Shown here: in pieces, positions 60,306 to 64,000 of the stretch
Layout of the letters: each line of letters opens with the position of its first letter
How positions within the stretch are numbered: position 1 is the stretch's first letter
NCBI GenBank assembly: GCA_045545735.1
Contig: JAZQBM010000008.1
Coordinates: 124,001 to 188,000, forward strand
Direction: 5' to 3'
DNA length: 64,000 nt
Origin: Fimenecus sp045545735
GTDB taxonomy: Bacteria; Bacillota; Clostridia; Oscillospirales; Acutalibacteraceae
Program-made: the position numbers and the translations under genes
Notes under the pieces: generated by a model
Seen by the model: the letters and a program-made list of their open reading frames with translations, nothing else
The model's database searches: none
Told to the model about the DNA's origin: nothing

Positions 60306-61073
60306 ATGTACGAAAATCCAAAATTTAACGAAAACAACGAAAAAATCCTTTGTGAAATGAATGGCAAAAATGCAGATATGCTTATGAACATCAAAACAAA
60401 GGTGTTAAAAGCAGGTGAGAGTGTTACAATCTGTGACGCAAACAACGAAACTGCAATCCTTTTGCTTTCAGGTGACGTTGATTATAAATTTGACGGTAAA
60501 ACAGAAAACGCAAAGCGTGAAAATCAGTTTGCCCAGCGTCCTTACTGCGTTCATTTCTCAAAAAATAACGAAGTAACAGTTACTGCAAATGCAGATAGCA
60601 GAATTCTTGTTCAGCAGACTGATAATGAAAATGATTTCGGTTTTGTTTGGTATAGCCCTGAAAATGTAATTTTGCAGGAATTTGGCAAAGACCAATGGAA
60701 CGGTACTGCACACAGACAAGTACTTACATTGTTTGACTATGAAAATGCACCATATTCAAATATGGTTTTAGGCGAAGTAATTCATAAACCGGGTTGCTGG
60801 TCAAGTTACCCACCACATTATCACCCACAACCCGAAGTTTATTATTATGAATTTGATAAACCACAAGGCTTTGGTGTCGGATTTAACGGCGATGATGCTT
60901 ATAAAGTAGAAGACCAAGGTGTTCTTTGTATTACACCAATGAAAACACATCAGCAAGTTGCCGCTCCCGGCTATTCAATGTGCTATGTGTGGATGATTAG
61001 ACATCTGGAAAATGACCCTTGGATTAAAACACGAATTGACGACCCGGCTCATAAGTGGTTGTTAGATGTATAA
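60306..61073 (+). CDS. iolB: 5-deoxy-glucuronate isomerase
   Basis: 255 residues. Cupin-fold enzyme of myo-inositol catabolism; converts 5-deoxy-D-glucuronate to 2-deoxy-5-keto-D-gluconate. Family signatures VGEVIHKPGC-type (here LGEVIHKPGCWSSYPPHYH, metal-binding His residues), QPEVYYYEFDKPQGFG and CITPMKTHQQVAAPGY. ATG at 60306, with AAAGGTG upstream. Confidence 0.95.
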   Translation: MYENPKFNENNEKILCEMNGKNADMLMNIKTKVLKAGESVTICDANNETAILLLSGDVDYKFDGKTENAKRENQFAQRPYCVHFSKNNEVTVTANADSRILVQQTDNENDFGFVWYSPENVILQEFGKDQWNGTAHRQVLTLFDYENAPYSNMVLGEVIHKPGCWSSYPPHYHPQPEVYYYEFDKPQGFGVGFNGDDAYKVEDQGVLCITPMKTHQQVAAPGYSMCYVWMIRHLENDPWIKTRIDDPAHKWLLDV

Positions 61074-61104
61074 ATAAACAAACCTTTTAATAGGAGATGA
61101 TATT

Positions 61105-63024
61105 ATGGCAAAAATGACAATGGCTCAGGCACTTGTTAAGTTCCTTGACAATCAGTATGTGTCTTTTGACGGCGTTGAAACAAAATTTGTTGACGGAATT
61201 TTTACAGTATTCGGTCACGGTATTGTTTTAGGTCTTGGTGAAGCTCTTGATTCTGACAAGGGCGGACTTAAAGTTTATCAAGGCAAAAACGAGCAAGGAA
61301 TGGCTCACGTTGCAACTGCTTTTGCAAAGATGAACAACAGACGAAAGATTATCGCTTGTGCATCTTCAATCGGTCCCGGTGCAGCTAATATGATTACTGC
61401 GGCGGCTACTGCAACAGTTAATAATGTACCACTTCTTTTGTTCCCTGCTGACACATTCTCAACTCGTCAGCCTGACCCTGTACTTCAACAGTTTGAACAG
61501 GAAAATTCACTTGCTACAACAACAAATGACGCTTATAAAGCAGTTACAAGATATTGGGACAGAATCGCACGTCCGGAACAGTTAATGTCTGCAATGATTA
61601 ATGCTATGCGAGTGCTTACAGATACAGCAAATGCAGGTGCGGTTGCAATTTGTCTTTGTCAGGATGTTGAGGGCGAAAGTTACGATTACCCTGACTCATT
61701 CTTCGCAAAACGCGTACATAAAATTGTTCGTATGCCAGTAGCATGTGAAGAACTTGAAGACGTTGTGGCAGTTGTTAAAAATGCTAAAAAACCACTTGTT
61801 ATCTGTGGCGGTGGTGTTCGCTATTCAGAAGCGGGCGAGGCACTTGAAAAATTCTGTGCAGAGTTTAATATTCCTTTCGCAGAAACTCAAAGTGGTAAAA
61901 CTGCTTGCCTTTCATCTGATAAATACAACCTTGGTGGTCTTGGTGTTACAGGTAACTCTGCAGGTAACGTAATGGCAAAAGATGCAGATGTGGTTATCGG
62001 TATTGGTACTCGTTTCTCTGACTTTACAACTGCTTCAAAGTCACTTTTTAAAGATGACGTTAAGATGGTTACAATCAACACATCTCGTTTTGACGCATAT
62101 AAACTTGATGCAGTTAAAATGGTAGCAGATGCTAAACTCGGTATTCTTGCTTTAGGCGATGAACTTCGCAAAGCAAACTATAAATCTGAATACACAACTG
62201 AAATCGCAGACGCAAAAGCAGATTGGGACAAGGAAATGGAATTCCTTAGCAATTATAAGTATGACGAGAATTTCAAACCACTAATTTCTGCTCGTGACGA
62301 AAAGACAATCCCTGAATTTGTTGAGAAAATCGGCGGTGTAATTACACAGACAGCGGCTCTTGCTATGATTAGAAAGTTAATCCCTGCAAATGCTCTTTGC
62401 ACAGGTGCTGCAGGTTCACTCCCTGGTTGCTTGCAGAGAATGTGGACTTCAGACGAGCGTTATTCATACAATATGGAATACGGTTATTCTTGTATGGGTT
62501 ATGAAATCGCAGGTGCATTAGGTAGCAAAATGGCTCATCCAGAATGCGAAAGCTACGCAATGTGCGGTGATGGTAGTTACTTAATGCTTCACTCTGAACT
62601 TGTAACAAGTATTCAAGAAAACAAGAAAATCAATGTTCTTCTTTTCGATAACAGCGGATTTGGTTGTATTAACAATCTCCAGATGTCAAACGGTATCGGC
62701 AATCTTGCTACTGAATTCCGTTATCGTGATGACAACGGCGACCTTTTAGGCGACCTTATTCCAATTGACTTTGCTATGGCTGCTGCGGCTTATGGTTGCA
62801 AGACATACACAGCAAAAACAATGGAAGAATTAGAGTTCGCTCTTATTGATTCACAGAAACAGACAGTTTCAACACTTATTGACATTAAAGTACTTCCAAA
62901 GTCAATGACTGACGGTTACGGTGCTTGGTGGCATACCGGTGTTCCATCTGTTTCAACTAATGAAAAAGTAAACAAAGCCTTCGCAGAGAAGGAAGAAAAT
63001 AAAAACAAAGCAAGGAGATATTAA
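61105..63024 (+). CDS. iolD: 3D-(3,5/4)-trihydroxycyclohexane-1,2-dione hydrolase
   Basis: 639 residues, thiamine-diphosphate enzyme that opens the inositol-derived ring. Pyr domain with GKNEQGMAHVATAFAK; central domain VICGGGVRYSEAGEAL; PP domain with the ThDP motif AMCGDGSYLMLHSELVTSIQ and DNSGFGCINNLQ. Insert RDDNGDLLGDLIPIDFAMAAA is typical of IolD. Strong ribosome site TAGGAGATG. Confidence 0.97.
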   Translation: MAKMTMAQALVKFLDNQYVSFDGVETKFVDGIFTVFGHGIVLGLGEALDSDKGGLKVYQGKNEQGMAHVATAFAKMNNRRKIIACASSIGPGAANMITAAATATVNNVPLLLFPADTFSTRQPDPVLQQFEQENSLATTTNDAYKAVTRYWDRIARPEQLMSAMINAMRVLTDTANAGAVAICLCQDVEGESYDYPDSFFAKRVHKIVRMPVACEELEDVVAVVKNAKKPLVICGGGVRYSEAGEALEKFCAEFNIPFAETQSGKTACLSSDKYNLGGLGVTGNSAGNVMAKDADVVIGIGTRFSDFTTASKSLFKDDVKMVTINTSRFDAYKLDAVKMVADAKLGILALGDELRKANYKSEYTTEIADAKADWDKEMEFLSNYKYDENFKPLISARDEKTIPEFVEKIGGVITQTAALAMIRKLIPANALCTGAAGSLPGCLQRMWTSDERYSYNMEYGYSCMGYEIAGALGSKMAHPECESYAMCGDGSYLMLHSELVTSIQENKKINVLLFDNSGFGCINNLQMSNGIGNLATEFRYRDDNGDLLGDLIPIDFAMAAAAYGCKTYTAKTMEELEFALIDSQKQTVSTLIDIKVLPKSMTDGYGAWWHTGVPSVSTNEKVNKAFAEKEENKNKARRY

Positions 63025-63025
63025 T

Positions 63026-63919
63026 ATGCTTGATAAGTCAAAAGTAAAACTCGGTATTGCACCTATCGCTTGGACAAATGACGATATGCCAGACCTTGGT
63101 GCAGAAAACACATTCGAACAGTGTATTTCTGAAATGGCACTTGCAGGTTTCACAGGTTGTGAAGTTGGTAACAAGTACCCAAGAGATACAAAAGTACTTA
63201 AAAAGGCACTTGAACTTCGCGGAATGCAGATTTGCAATGCTTGGTTCTCAAGTTTTCTTATTACAAAACCTTATGAAGAAGTTGAAAAAGACTTTATCGA
63301 GCACATCACATTCCTTAAAGAAATGGGTGCAAAAGTTGTCGGTATTTCTGAACAAGGTCACTCAATTCAAGGCACAGACCTTTCAATTTTTGATGACAAG
63401 TATGTTATGAATGACGAAGAATGGGATATGCTTTGCACAGGTATTAACAAACTTGGTAAAGTTGCAAAAGATATGGGTATCGCACTTTGCTTCCATCACC
63501 ATATGGGTACAGTTGTTCAGACTGCAGCAGAAATTGACAGAATGATGGAAAATACAGACCCTGAACTTTTTGGTCTTCTTTTTGACACAGGTCACCTTGC
63601 ATACTGCGGTGAAGACTATATGGCAGTTCTCAAAAAATATGCAAAGAGAATTCGTCACGTGCATCTTAAGGACATTCGTCCTGATGTTGTAGCAAAAGTT
63701 AAGGCAGAAAAAATGAGCTTCTTACAGGGCGTTCGTGCAGGAGCTTTCACAGTACCGGGCGACGGCGTAATCGACTTCAAACCTGTATTCGACGTTCTTG
63801 AAGAAACAGGCTACGAAGGTTATGTTCTTGTTGAAGCAGAACAGGACCCAGCTATCGCAAACCCATTCGAATATGCACTTAAGGCTCGCAAGTACATTAA
63901 TGAGGTTTCAGGATTATAA
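63026..63919 (+). CDS. iolE: inosose dehydratase
   Basis: 297 residues, xylose-isomerase-like TIM barrel. Dehydrates scyllo-inosose to the trione substrate of IolD. LGIAPIAWTNDDMPDLG at the N-terminus, FTGCEVGNKYPRD, LCFHHHMGTVVQT, FDTGHLAYCGED and HVHLKDIRPDV contribute metal ligands. One base after iolD, with AAGGAG overlapping its last codons. Confidence 0.97.
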   Translation: MLDKSKVKLGIAPIAWTNDDMPDLGAENTFEQCISEMALAGFTGCEVGNKYPRDTKVLKKALELRGMQICNAWFSSFLITKPYEEVEKDFIEHITFLKEMGAKVVGISEQGHSIQGTDLSIFDDKYVMNDEEWDMLCTGINKLGKVAKDMGIALCFHHHMGTVVQTAAEIDRMMENTDPELFGLLFDTGHLAYCGEDYMAVLKKYAKRIRHVHLKDIRPDVVAKVKAEKMSFLQGVRAGAFTVPGDGVIDFKPVFDVLEETGYEGYVLVEAEQDPAIANPFEYALKARKYINEVSGL

Positions 63920-63936
63920 TTAAGGAGAAAATAAAT

Positions 63937-64000
63937 ATGGCAGTAGAAAAATTACAATATTTTGTGAACGGTCAGTTCAAAGACTCAAAAACTGATGTTT
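63937..64000 (+). CDS. iolA: methylmalonate-semialdehyde dehydrogenase (acylating), 3'-truncated by window edge
   Basis: Only 21 codons are visible (MAVEKLQYFVNGQFKDSKTD). The start fits CoA-acylating aldehyde dehydrogenases of the IolA/MmsA type (LQYFVNGQF), and the position after iolE is where iolA is expected. It would convert malonate semialdehyde to acetyl-CoA. AAGGAG lies 8 bp upstream of the ATG. Confidence 0.75.
   Translation, partial: MAVEKLQYFVNGQFKDSKTDV

Overview
The window looks like chromosome of a low-GC, spore-forming, anaerobic Firmicute of the class Clostridia, most likely an Oscillospiraceae/Ruminococcaceae-type gut bacterium. This rests on AT-rich sequence, strong AGGAGG-type ribosome binding sites, two T-box leaders, a SpoIVA plus SipL-like spore-coat pair, a membrane pyrophosphatase, MurT/GatD-like proteins, cohesin-like and dockerin-like surface proteins, and genes for hexuronate, inositol and galactoside use. 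The species cannot be named from sequence alone. No rRNA, tRNA, transposase, integrase or CRISPR array was seen.

Layout. 1-7.2 kb: 3' part of a GH36 alpha-galactosidase, then (minus strand) spoIVA and a SipL-like gene behind a SigE-like promoter, then a GH2 beta-galactosidase. 7.2-11.7 kb: MITE-like repeats, a small gene behind an SOS-type operator, a cohesin-like surface protein, uxaC (minus) and yebC. 11.7-19.5 kb: glf, a glycosyltransferase, a HAD phosphatase, a DUF4364 gene, a secreted protein, and valS behind a Val T-box. 19.5-28.5 kb (minus): the classical rimP-nusA-ylxR-ylxQ-infB-rbfA-nrnA-truB-ribF operon with an iron alcohol dehydrogenase at its end. 28.5-33.3 kb: two small or surface proteins, then a stand-alone phage-derived cassette (sigma-like regulator, small helical protein, fibre, GH25 endolysin, two holin-like proteins) behind a strong promoter with a consensus LexA/DinR operator and an attenuator-like terminator. 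33.4-45.8 kb: hppA, a RING-like zinc/membrane protein, murT, a gatD-like gene lacking the expected Cys nucleophile, rlmB, a degenerate P-type-ATPase-like membrane protein, mgtC-like, a tRNA methyltransferase-like gene, rsmI, an XRE regulator and a histidine phosphatase. 45.8-49.7 kb: uxuA, an SDR fructuronate reductase, kdgK and eda, completing with uxaC the route from hexuronates to pyruvate and glyceraldehyde-3-phosphate. 49.8-56.8 kb: an LRR/dockerin-like surface protein, a HAD phosphatase, leuB-leuA behind a Leu T-box, and a two-gene membrane protein pair. 56.9-64 kb: inositol catabolism (iolJ, iolC, iolB, iolD, iolE, start of iolA) with a lipoprotein and a SanA/DUF218 gene inserted.

The most interesting material is (a) the SOS-controlled fibre-endolysin-holin cassette without any other phage genes, with a lone paralogue of one of its genes 22 kb away also under a LexA-type box; (b) two families of non-coding repeats, one MITE-like with inverted termini and one long-hairpin family whose outer arms differ between copies but stay complementary; and (c) proteins that keep a known fold while losing the catalytic residues (P-type-ATPase-like, GatD-like).
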